Shown here: positions 56,701-64,000 of the stretch, one piece after another
Layout: each line of letters begins with the position of its first letter
How positions within the stretch are numbered: position 1 is the stretch's first letter
Assembly (NCBI RefSeq): GCF_052857255.1
Contig: NC_135497.1
Location: 542,676,207 to 542,740,206 of the forward strand
Direction: 5' to 3'
Source: Amblyomma americanum
Taxonomy: Eukaryota; Arthropoda; Arachnida; Ixodida; Ixodidae
Length of the DNA: 64,000 nucleotides
Program-made: the position numbers and the translations under genes
Notes under the pieces: model-generated
The model's database searches: none
What the model was told of the DNA's origin: nothing
Seen by the model: only the letters and a program-made list of their open reading frames with translations

Positions 56701-57685
56701 AGCCCAAATCCAGGTTGGACGCGGCGAATACCTCCGAGTAGTCGTTCAGCAAACCAGCCAGAGCCTCCCTCTCCCTGGATTTTACGTGAGAAAGATCGAA
56801 CGACACCTTTGGAGCAGCCGAAGGACTAGCATGCTCTACAGTTGCGAGTACCGTATCGGTGGGCTCACGTTGCTCTATCGCAGAGGTGAAGAAAGCCAAT
56901 GTTTTGTTCTTGGGAAGGCTCAGTGGCTGCTGGCTACAGTTAACCACCCGTAGGGGCACTCTGTGGGCGTCATTAACTGTCACGAGGCACGCGGCTGCCT
57001 TCAGGCCATTGCTGAGAGAGTCGACCGGCTCAAGCACTCCCACGGCGCCGCTCTCTACATCTGAAGGCACAAACGCGTACAAAATGTGCTCCGACCAAGG
57101 AAGGACGACCGCCTCCTCGACCAGCCGGACGGCAACCCGCGAATATACCTTCTCCAATGATCCCACTGTTTGACGGGTGTCAATATCGGTAATGCGAATC
57201 TCAGCCCCTCTCCTGTTCAAAAACGGAACTTTTGAGCCACCCGCATTAACCTCTTCCTCAGAGAATGAGACTACTACCTTCCCTTTTCTCAAAAAATCCT
57301 GCCCTAATATACCTGACACTCCGTTTGGCAGAGACACCGTGTCCGGGCATACGTAGCAGGGGTGCTCCAATGCAATTCCGCCGAGAGAGAAGTGTAACCG
57401 GTAGAGTCCACTTATGCCAAGAGGATCCCCCGTTATGCCTACAAATTTGGTTGCCATACCACCAGACGCTTCCAACACCTCGCGGTCCCCCTTCCTTCGA
57501 AGCGTGTTAAAACCGCTCTCCTTAAGCAATGTCACCTTTGACCCCGTATCTATCAACAATTCCATACAACAACCATTTAACTTGCAACGCACAACAGGGC
57601 ATGCCTCGTCGGCCACACAAACTACCACCACCTCATCATCTACTGCTCCCTCCCCACGCTCCTCAGGCTGGGGAGGACTAACTAG
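53795..57685 (-). CDS. pol: Gypsy A copy 2 Pol: protease, RT, RNase H, integrase
   Basis: After the frameshift the -1 frame begins at CTA (57685) and is open for 1296 codons to TAA at 53795-53797. Counting from the first Met (57631): protease DTGS at 28-31; the RT finger and palm blocks (DYRKLNAV near 378, YMDD at 478-481); RNase H (TDASKFAVGAVL near 626, LNADALSR near 735); integrase HHCC (GHFG near 837, CAKCHSC near 867) and catalytic core (GMDIMGP near 898, LTDRGTNF near 959, NGAVERLN near 995; DX35E spacing exact). A C-terminal charged region ends RYPLRNRKAKSD. It is presumably made only as a Gag-Pol fusion and processed by its own protease. All catalytic residues I can check are present, unlike the other Gypsy copies here. 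Confidence 0.96.
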   Translation of the reverse strand, partial: LVSPPQPEERGEGAVDDEVVVVCVADEACPVVRCKLNGCCMELLIDTGSKVTLLKESGFNTLRRKGDREVLEASGGMATKFVGITGDPLGISGLYRLHFSLGGIALEHPCYVCPDTVSLPNGVSGILGQDFLRKGKVVVSFSEEEVNAGGSKVPFLNRRGAEIRITDIDTRQTVGSLEKVYSRVAVRLVEEAVVLPWSEHILYAFVPSDVESGAVGVLEPVDSLSNGLKAAACLVTVNDAHRVPLRVVNCSQQPLSLPKNKTLAFFTSAIEQREPTDTVLATVEHASPSAAPKVSFDLSHVKSREREALAGLLNDYSEVFAASNLDLGCCGVIKHRIETGTSSPVYQRAYRIPYSQREEMERQVQDLIDRGIVEHSKSPWGAPALLVEKPDGSYRLVVDYRKLNAVTRIDPYPIPNIQETLSQLGSARYFTVVDMAAGFWQIAMDPADAEKTAFNTPSGHYEWKRMPMGLANSPAVWQRTADVILAGLLGRLCFVYMDDIIIYSGSFDNHLRDIEQVLVRLRAAGLKLKPSKCQFLKNEVKYLGHVVSADGVRPDPEKLRCVSDFPSPTSVRQVRQFLGLIGYYRRHIEEFAKLAKPLTALTAKNVAFRWDENAENAFGALKRKLMSAPLLRHPDFSLPFVMATDASKFAVGAVLSQVIEGKEHPVAFASRQLSPTEQKYGATERECLAVVWAVKHFRCYLYGRKFKLVTDCHPLKWVMSVRDPSSRLARWNLHLQEYCFEVEHKSGKTHLNADALSRTAAVAAIEEFVPVVDPAELRTEQCKDPDLKRIIESLEGAPSHPEQLGYFIDKDGTLCRRTRPTRKGRPEKTAWERVVIPRSWTERVLRAFHDAPCAGHFGVAKTRRRVERLYFWRGMRQDVRDYCAKCHSCLERKTPKGRRPAPIQPFPEVSAPFERTGMDIMGPLPTTTSGNKYILVFVDHLSKYAEAVALPDQKADTVARAFVEQIVLRHGPPRQLLTDRGTNFVSQLMRRVCELLKIAKKQTTPYHPACNGAVERLNQTVAGFLSHFVSRDQRDWDLWLPYAMFAYNSAAHESTGESPFFLLYGRDPDQPSEVPEGPRRVPYASLDDYKVELESRLQVARDIAKESLKKAAKRRKEVHDRSARDAPFNVGDSVYIENCQRQIGLARKFQTKWRGPCEVVEKLSPVNFRVRDVNRRLIRIHANRLKSAPVQYSRNEERESADFDGDRSEAERADSSQETPSPAFVRQAPEVTAGMPPDLLHALLEEEAREVAAQITPGEAPATSPRMSQSRQRGTDLFSMTHEGRYPLRNRKAKSD

Positions 57686-58623
57686 TTTTTTGACTCGGTA
57701 TCTGGAGCCCCGCTGTAGGCTTGCTTAGGGCATGTCTCGCCTGCTTCTCTTTGTGGCTCCCCACGGCGCACGTTTTGGCAGAACCTGGCGATGTGTCCGC
57801 GACCCTGGCAAGCGAAGCATACGATTTCTTCAAAATCTCGCATACCGCGCCTGTAGCTTTGTGGCGGTCTCCGGTTTCCAGCGAATGAGCGCTGTTGAGC
57901 GCGCGCTTCAACCTGGTGTTCTACCTGCTGAGATAGCAGCTGTTCTAAGCGATCTAATCGCTCTGTCAAGAGAGCAACCTCAGGGTTGAGCACCGCTCTC
58001 TCTATGACGCGTACTCTCGCTGCGGCTGTCGTTAACGCCTCATTTCGTTCCTCATCCAATGCGGCCTCCACGGCTTGGTCGAAATTGCTCGGCTTGCGCG
58101 AGAGCACGAACCGGCGCACGGGGTCTTGCAGACCAGCCACGAACAAAGCGGTCATTTCCTCTTTAAGTAGTTCCTCCGCGTATTTCTTCCTTAGCTGGTC
58201 TCCTTCCTCCTCCCTGCTTAACGTATCGCGTGCTAGGCGCTGAAGCCGCGACGCAAATGTTCGCACGTCCTCCCCTACCATCTGTTCGGCGTCACGGAAC
58301 CTCTGTACCCGCACGTGACGTGGTTCAGTGTCGAAATGCTCAAACGCGAGCTTCTTAAATTCCGCAAATGATTTTGTGGATTTTACTTTTTCGTCTCGCC
58401 ATGCAAAATCATGAGCAGCTCCTGCCATCTTACACCTCGCCATTCCCAGCATTTGAGCATCGGACCATCCCCCCATTTTCCCAATCTCTTCTAGCATGGA
58501 AAAGAAATCGCAGATTCGAACCCCTGTCTTATCTCCCGTAAACGTCGGAATGACGCTTCCTAATGCCAGCATGCTTGCTCCGAGCGACGGCTGTGGAGTG
58601 GGAGCTCCCTCAGATACAGTCAT
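57682..58623 (-). CDS. gag: Gypsy A copy 2 Gag (capsid/nucleocapsid), 313 aa
   Basis: ATG at 58623, preceded by a poly-A run that also permits a non-ATG reading four codons longer; stop TAG at 57682-57684. The N-terminal two thirds have the retrotransposon gag pattern (IPTFTGDKTGVRICDFFSML, AHDFAWRDE, VRTFASRLQRLARD). Residues ~270-290 form one zinc knuckle, CFACQGRGHIARFC (CX2CX4HX4C), after a Gln/Arg-rich stretch. It would build the virus-like particle and package the RNA. Pol lies downstream in the -1 frame and is reached through the slippery site that ends at the Gag stop. Confidence 0.93.
   Translation of the reverse strand: MTVSEGAPTPQPSLGASMLALGSVIPTFTGDKTGVRICDFFSMLEEIGKMGGWSDAQMLGMARCKMAGAAHDFAWRDEKVKSTKSFAEFKKLAFEHFDTEPRHVRVQRFRDAEQMVGEDVRTFASRLQRLARDTLSREEEGDQLRKKYAEELLKEEMTALFVAGLQDPVRRFVLSRKPSNFDQAVEAALDEERNEALTTAAARVRVIERAVLNPEVALLTERLDRLEQLLSQQVEHQVEARAQQRSFAGNRRPPQSYRRGMRDFEEIVCFACQGRGHIARFCQNVRRGEPQREAGETCPKQAYSGAPDTESKN
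57685..57691 (-). promoter_or_regulatory. -1 ribosomal frameshift site A_AAA_AAC
   Basis: Minus-strand heptamer AAAAAAC in the Gag frame as TCA AAA AAC, followed at once by the Gag stop TAG. It fits the X_XXY_YYZ rule, and the -1 frame opens directly into Pol. I have not identified a downstream stem or pseudoknot. Confidence 0.8.
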
Positions 58624-58759
58624 TTTTTTTTTCAAGCCCTCCAGTGCCTCAAGCCTCTCAAATGGGGGTAAAAGTCCCGCAATCAGTCCCGTGATTCCCT
58701 TTTGATTACAATTTTGAAGTCATGAATGTCACAGCATTCAGAGGACATTTGCTTTTGAG

Positions 58760-58777
58760 ACCCCACTTCTGACACCA
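58760..58777 (-). promoter_or_regulatory. Primer-binding site, Leu-tRNA-like
   Basis: One base inside the 5' LTR the minus strand reads TGGTGTCAGAAGTGGGG. This is complementary to a 3' end ...CCCACTTCTGACACCA, which matches my memory of metazoan tRNA-Leu 3' ends. Confidence 0.72.
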
Positions 58778-58778
58778 G

Positions 58779-59959
58779 TGTGATGACCCCCATAATGCGC
58801 AGGTCCACACGGGACGGAGAGGCAAAGAGACACCGTATGGCTCAGTTTAAACAAACAGGTATATTCAATAATTACACATGATTAAGGTTATACATCAGAG
58901 GCTAGGGCGTCCGAGCTTACGTGCCGACGACTTCATGGGGGCGATGGAGTGGCTCCGGAGTTGGGCTCGAGCGGTTGCTGGCAGAAGCTGCACGCCGACG
59001 GGCTTCGGCGCTGAAGGCCCTCTTGGCGAACGATGTCGTCCTGAGCGTGCTTGCAGTAGTATTTCAATAGTCGTCCGTTTCTTCGAGGATGGTTCACAAA
59101 CCCTTCCTCCAGTGTCGCCCGGCCCGGAAGATGAACAGGAGGCGAGCTTGTAGATGATGACAGCAGAGCACAATTTTACAACATACATATACAGAGAGCC
59201 AAACTGGAAAAAGCAGAACTGAATCTACAAAAGAACAAACTTTGCACCACTTCACTCATCGACCGGGCAGGCCAGTGCCTAAGCAGCATCACATCACATG
59301 CCAAGCATGGAGCCCCAGCTCAGACTGAACTGCATCCGTTTACATGCGCTTTTAAGCACTTGATTAACAAAGGACTAAGGGCGGTCATTTCCAGTGGCCC
59401 GCCCAAAGCATCAATTCTCCAATCCAAAATAACATGCGAGATGGGGACCACCCCTTGGGCTGGGCTTAGCCTCGACCCCAGAGTCTGTTAACAATACAAA
59501 CTAAATAAACAACAAAAACGCCACCACTCTCTCTCAAGTGAGAGTATACACAGGCTCTCTCTTCGGAGCTAATTCACTAGCGCCTGTCTTTCCACATTCT
59601 TGGCGAGTACTGCCTGTCCGCCATGACAGGTGTCCGTCGCGGCCCTTCTGGGAAGCTGTGGGTGCCTTCCCGGCGATAGCCCACGACAAAGGGGGGGAGG
59701 GAAAGAATGTCGTCTTCGCGGTTTCGCATAGCGTCGGCTGTGGTACGGCGCGCTCTGGCCCGCTGACAGCTCCCCTGTCCTGGAATGCAACCGGAAATTG
59801 GGGAGGACAAAGCCTGTTTCCCCGGGGCGGCGGCGGGACCGGTTTTTCCGGTCGTCACTCAAAGAGCATGGCTGGGCAATTGATGATGCCGCTGTCACGG
59901 TTCCCCGTCTACGCCGCGCCGTCGAACGTGGATCCTCGTATCACACACGGAATGTCTCA
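58779..59959 (-). repeat. 5' LTR of Gypsy A copy 2
   Basis: 1181 bp; same length as the 3' LTR and apparently identical except near the outer terminus. Transcription of the element would start within it. Confidence 0.95.
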
Positions 59960-59963
59960 ACAC
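59960..59963. repeat. Target-site duplication of Gypsy A copy 2, right (ACAC)
   Basis: Matches 52116-52119. Confidence 0.82.
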
Positions 59964-60175
59964 ATACACATGCGCTGGTGTCTGTGTTCTCTTCCGTACC
60001 ATTGTCGCTGTCCAGTCGTTTGCATCAACATCCACCAACCAGCCCGACTTAGCCCTCTTCATTGAACAAAATATCGACAGTCTTAAAAAAGTTTTCCCAC
60101 AACAGAACCACGAAAGAAAATATGTATCAGACCATAACTTTACTTCACTCGTTATTGTATTGGGGGAATACACTC

Positions 60176-60418
60176 GCTTGGTTTTACAGGGTTTAACGTC
60201 CCAAAGCGACTCAGGTTATGAGGGACGTCGTAGTGGAGAGCTCCGAATATTTGGGAGCATTTGGGATTCTTTCACGTGCACTGACATTGCACAGTACACA
60301 GGCCTCTAGAATTTTGTGTGTATCGAAATGCGACCAACGCATTCGGGATTGAAGCCGCGTTTTTCGAGTCAGCTGCCGAGCACCATAACTACTCAGCTAC
60401 TGCGGCGGCTCCGGGATG
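60176..60418 (-). mobile_element. Ruka-type SINE, minus orientation
   Basis: On the minus strand: GAGCCGCCGCAGTAGCTGAG (box A region), GGCTTCAATCCCG (box B), TGTGCAATGTCAGTGCACGT and CCCAAATATTCGGAGCTCTC, ending AACCCTGTAAAACC. Confidence 0.9.
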
Positions 60419-63059
60419 ATTTGAGTAATGGCAGCAATAAACTTTAGTTTGTATGGCAATGGTATGAAAACAACTCGTTGGATAAAATTACTCTATTAAG
60501 TTTAAAATTTATACCATCACGTACAAATAATGCCTACATCACAAAGCTCACGGAATCCTGAGCTACTATTATGGACTGAATCTTGAGAAAGCATTGTAAG
60601 GTGGTGAAATAATTTCTTACTAGCCAAGCGACTTCAAATGGTGCTACCTGAATAGCACAACAAAACGCAAAAGCATGCCTCTGAAAACAAAGATAACAAA
60701 CTTACGGTTGCAACGCGGACAGGACCATTCCCTCGACGCTCCCCCACAACCCCTATTTATAATCGAGCACCTCCGCGCCTGCGACAAAAGTGAAAAAACG
60801 AACCGCGCAACTGCCATGCCCTATTTCTTTCTTACTCACCTCCCAACTCCAGTATATATCACTTCCGGCATGCACTTTCTCTGGCCTGTTATCTATCCAC
60901 TGACAGCGGCTCAATGTGCTGCCTGTTGTCATAGCGTCAAAGGGACGAAACTACATGTTTCCTAAACCTCTGATTTAAAGGTAAAATTTATTTGAAAAAA
61001 TACTTGTATCATAGGTAGGGCTATTTCTGGGCATCCTAGCACTGAAAGACTGTCGACAAATTCATTCAGGCGTGACTGCGCGCAGGCATGGCGCATAGCC
61101 GTGTGGCGGCACGTCGCGTGCGACCTTGCACATCACGTGACAGGTGAAGTCCACCGAGACAACACATTTTGTACAGCGTCAAGTCTAGGAGGTATTTTCG
61201 AGAGAGACCACCAGATTAACGGTTTCGTGCATATCGCCAAGCGGTCACGCATGCCTTGCAATCACGAAGTGCTATGTAGAAGCTTTGGTTTAGGTAAAGT
61301 TAAATTACTGTTTGTGTCTCAAGCAGGTGTGAATTCTAGTAGCTGATTAGCTGTGAGAATGTGAATGTAGAACTCAGGCCTAGAAGCTGTCATGCTTGAT
61401 AGAGAAAAAGGATGAATAAAGGTAGCTCAGCATTGCAGATAACTTCGGACTAAAAAAAATTCATCGAACAAATACACGTGAAATGAAGAAAGCCGCCAAA
61501 CGATTTCGTTATAGTGACATGAAGATCCTTTCAAAAGTCAGCAAAACATAGCAAACGTTTAGAAACTATTCTATGCTAAGCGATAATTCGAAACGCTTGA
61601 CGATGTCCAGGCTACTGCTGACAAGAAAAATCTGCAGAGATTGCTTACATCCCCATCATTGGGAAATCACGGATTTGTGTTCGGCTGTGGCGATACCCTC
61701 AGTTGTAGCATCACCGGGTAAAACTTAGGACGTTTATGATAGAACAGACTGTATACAGGACTGGTTTCAGCTCTTGAGGCCGTGTCTATCTTTGCCGCCC
61801 TTTTATTTGTGTTGCCTTTCATCAAACTAGTGCTGGGCAGCCACTAGCTAAGTGCTTAGTAAATAATCTGTATATAGCCCCTTTCTATACATGCATAACC
61901 TCGTGCAGTATGTGCCATGATGAAAAAAAAAGCGATGATCGATATCCACGTAGTCTTGCGCAGGGGCCTTTGTTCGCGTCTCCGTTGTCTCTACTCCCAT
62001 TCTTGGATATTTTTTATTTCCTTTCTTCCCATTTTTGTATGCTTGGGACGGAGTGGACAAACATCGGCAAGAGACGGTCTTTCTAGGCTCTGAACCTCCG
62101 GATTAGTGCTTTTGCACTTATACATGCCGACGGAATAATTTTAGACAGCCAGAAGGACAGTTCAAACTAAGCATGCATTTGTAACAAAGTACCTTAATTC
62201 CCTGATACTTATGGGCGATAGAGTTATATATGCTACATTCCTTGCTGATAAAATCTAGTTGTAACGAGGCTGAAAACGAGGCACCTGTGGTTGACTGCAA
62301 GTGAAGTTAACTAGTTTCTTTTAGAGTTGATCGATTCACGAATAACTTGTCGTCCCGTATGATGTAATCGAAACAAACTGCTGATGTAGCCATAACATTT
62401 CTTTTTATTTTAAAGTTCCATAATTCAGCTACTAATGAGCGTAGTTCATTACGTCGCGGTTGCGTTTGAGCCCTGCCAACCTGAATGTGTTCGGCGGAAA
62501 AAGGGAAGACAAATTATTTCAGGTTTCAGTATATTTCAGTTTCTTGCAGGATTGCTATGACTCAGAGTGTCAAAGAAAACTGTTACCAAGATGTGACATC
62601 CATGTGGCAAACCAAAATTGATAGTTGCAGATGAAATGATTTCATCAGTTAGAGTGAAGACACGGAGCGGGTGGTAGGCCCTCGGTGAACATCTACATCT
62701 CCAGTAAGCAGCAGCAAGCAAACTATTCAAAAATATTGAAATAATTCTTAGCAACCGTTTTGATGGCTGGTGGTTACTGGAAAGGAAACCAGTAAAAAGA
62801 AACCGGTTTTCGCTTTTCAGATTTAGTAGGAATCTAAGCGCGTACTAAACCGTGAGCACAGACCTGAAAGACATGTAACCAATAACGTTTTGATCTTCTC
62901 ATGTTTTCCGCTTCGGTTCTATTTTATATATTATATGGGCGTGGTATTTGTTTTCTCTTTTGTCAGTGGTACTGCGCATTTCTCCTAGTTTTCTGGCACG
63001 GCTCTGCCTTGAGGCTCCTACTTTATCACCACCCAGAAGTACTTGTATTTGGGCGTGTT
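60419..63059. other. No recognisable feature
   Basis: AT-rich sequence with short motif-less frames, no terminal repeats or SINE boxes noticed. Confidence 0.4.
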
Positions 63060-63429
63060 GGTTCATATCTTTTCAGGTGGACACAGGGGCGCAACAAAAA
63101 CACACGGACATAGAAGTAGACAGGGACGAGCGCTTACTATCAACAGGCTTTATTTGACGTAGACCGTTAATATACTTTCGCCTACCCAAGCGCCACTGTG
63201 CGAATCACAAGCACGTGGGTAACAGAAAACACCAAAAGAAATCAAAAAGAGGCGATTACAGAAATCTATCTAAGAAAACCGTTTCAGATCGGCGAAGCAT
63301 TACAGACGAATCACTGATGCAGTTATCTCCTTTTTTTCTGATGTAATAGGCTTCCACCAGTTCCCGTTCAATCTGATCGCGGCTTCTCAACAATACTGTC
63401 GCCTGTTTTCCCCGATTATCGGACTGTAG
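63060..63429 (-). mobile_element. Penelope-like fragment P4: protein C-terminus and 3' tail
   Basis: The minus-strand coding end (63429-63256) is followed by a 3' UTR and a tail (AATAAAGCCTGTTGATAGTA, AAGCGCTCGTCCCTGTC near 63125-63155) resembling that of P1. Its coding end is part of the inverted repeat described separately. Confidence 0.65.
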
Positions 63430-63659
63430 AGTATTGTTGAGAAGCCGCGATCAGATTGAACGGGAACTGGTGGAAGCCTATTACATCAGAAAAAAAGGAG
63501 ATAACTGCATCAGTGATTCGTCTGTAATGCTTCGCCGATCTGAAACGGTTTTCTTAGATAGATTTCTGTAATCGCCTCTTTTTGATTTCTTTTGGTGTTT
63601 TCTGTTACCCACGTGCTTGTGATTCGCACAGTGGCGCTTGGGTAGGCGAAAGTATATTA
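63168..63659. repeat. Perfect inverted repeat, 230-bp arms, 32-bp spacer
   Basis: Arms 63168-63397 and 63430-63659 are exact reverse complements over 230 bp in my base-by-base comparison; the spacer is 63398-63429. The next base outward mismatches on each side. The reading frame of the Penelope fragment passes through the left arm and the spacer but not into the right arm, so the right arm is the duplicate. Confidence 0.93.
63256..63429 (-). pseudogene. Penelope-like protein C-terminal piece (57 codons)
   Basis: Open frame LQSDNRGKQATVLLRSRDQI, then ERELVEAYYIRKKGDNCISD and SSVMLRRSETVFLDRFL to a TAA at 63256-63258. The RDQ.ERELVEAYYI...G..CIS..S...R..E..FL pattern is the typical end of GIY-YIG-bearing Penelope proteins. 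Upstream RT and nuclease are missing because the sequence turns into its own inverted copy at 63430. Confidence 0.65.
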
Positions 63660-64000
63660 TCACCACCATTTTCTTTTCTTGACGCGTCGGGCATTCTCCC
63701 GGGCGTTTGCATTGAGCATGCCACGGTTGCGTCGGTTATCGTTTGTAGCAATTTATGTTTGTCTTTTTAATGTTGTATTTTCGCCTCTTACGTGCATTTG
63801 GCTGTGACGGTTAGGGGCTTCGCATCTGTGCATAATTTTGACCGAGAGCTTGTGCTCATGTTGATTCGTATCAGCTGAGATGTTTTTTGGTTAATCGTCC
63901 CTGACTCCTACGTGTTTTATGGAAAAGTCTTGCAATAAAGGAAGTTGACGTTGCCTGTGTGTTGTCTATAGTCTTCAGTGAAGCATGTCTCTCTACGTTG
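63660..64000. other. No recognisable feature
   Basis: T-rich sequence, nothing assignable. Confidence 0.4.

Larger units (their letters stand above)
52120..59959 (-). mobile_element. Complete Ty3/Gypsy LTR retrotransposon, family A copy 2, intact frames
   Basis: 7840 bp on the minus strand: 5' LTR (58779-59959), primer-binding site, gag (58623-57682), pol in the -1 frame (to 53795), 3' spacer and 3' LTR (52120-53300). Both LTRs are 1181 bp; the only difference I noticed is the third base at one end (TGTGACA in the 3' LTR, TGAGACA in the 5' LTR). ACAC flanks both sides. gag and pol are open throughout. No envelope-like gene follows pol. It looks recently inserted and possibly competent for retrotransposition; the lineage within Ty3/Gypsy I leave open. 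Confidence 0.95.

Noticed and set aside
63168..63659. The long palindrome as a TIR transposon or foldback element
   Set aside because: The arms are a piece of a Penelope coding region and 3' UTR, no target duplication is seen, and the spacer is only 32 bp.
1..64000. CRISPR arrays, bacterial operons or a viral genome integration
   Set aside because: No direct-repeat/spacer pattern, no prokaryotic gene layout; the retroelement proteins are Ty3/Gypsy, LINE and Penelope types without an envelope gene.

Overview
This window looks like chelicerate, most likely ixodid (hard) tick, genomic DNA. The argument is the repertoire: several tRNA-derived SINEs matching what I know as the tick Ruka family (boxes A and B, then a shared CAGTGCACGTTAAAGA body), Penelope-like elements with GIY-YIG C-termini, Ty3/Gypsy elements, I-superfamily LINEs and PIF/Harbinger DNA transposons. 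I see no bacterial signals and no convincing conserved single-copy host gene. Nearly everything recognisable is transposable-element DNA, much of it nested.

Layout. 1-4969: 3' part of a Ty3/Gypsy element (family A, + strand) with one in-frame stop in pol; its 3' LTR ends inside the reverse transcriptase of an older, reversed Gypsy relic (4970-7650). 8440-13464: I-superfamily LINE with ORF1 zinc knuckles and ORF2 endonuclease, RT and RNase H, meeting a reversed LINE fragment at an AAT repeat. 15900-18650: decayed LINE split by a Ruka SINE with 12-bp target duplications. 18805-19170: (CCRT)n tetranucleotide array. 19950-21500: Penelope relic. 21856-27768: complete but dead Gypsy (family B) with 4-bp ATAT duplications. 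29770-35140: three Penelope relics; one holds a LINE insertion and a Harbinger MITE, and the MITE itself holds a SINE. 36564-51906: nested Harbinger-type elements. 52120-59959: a complete, open, minus-strand copy of Gypsy family A with two 1181-bp LTRs, ACAC duplications, a Leu-tRNA-like primer site and a -1 frameshift site. 59964-64000: sparse DNA with a reversed SINE and a 230-bp perfect inverted repeat made from a Penelope C-terminus.

The most notable system is the ~13.85-kb PIF/Harbinger element at 37719-51569. Its termini match (CTGTCACACTAG inverted) and it is flanked by TCA. From its two ends two intron-containing genes run toward each other: a MADF-domain protein (3 exons, 256 aa, + strand) and a DDE transposase (4 exons, 384 aa, - strand). 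All predicted junctions are GT-AG, both reading frames stay open across every junction, and the catalytic acidic residues are present. The very large first-gene intron has collected a MITE, a LINE, a probable solo LTR and a SINE. MITEs with similar termini and 3-bp duplications lie at 30880-31711 and 39583-40239, so a transposase source and possible passengers sit in one window.

Coordinates of decayed elements are approximate; LTR, TIR, exon and target-duplication coordinates were read base by base.
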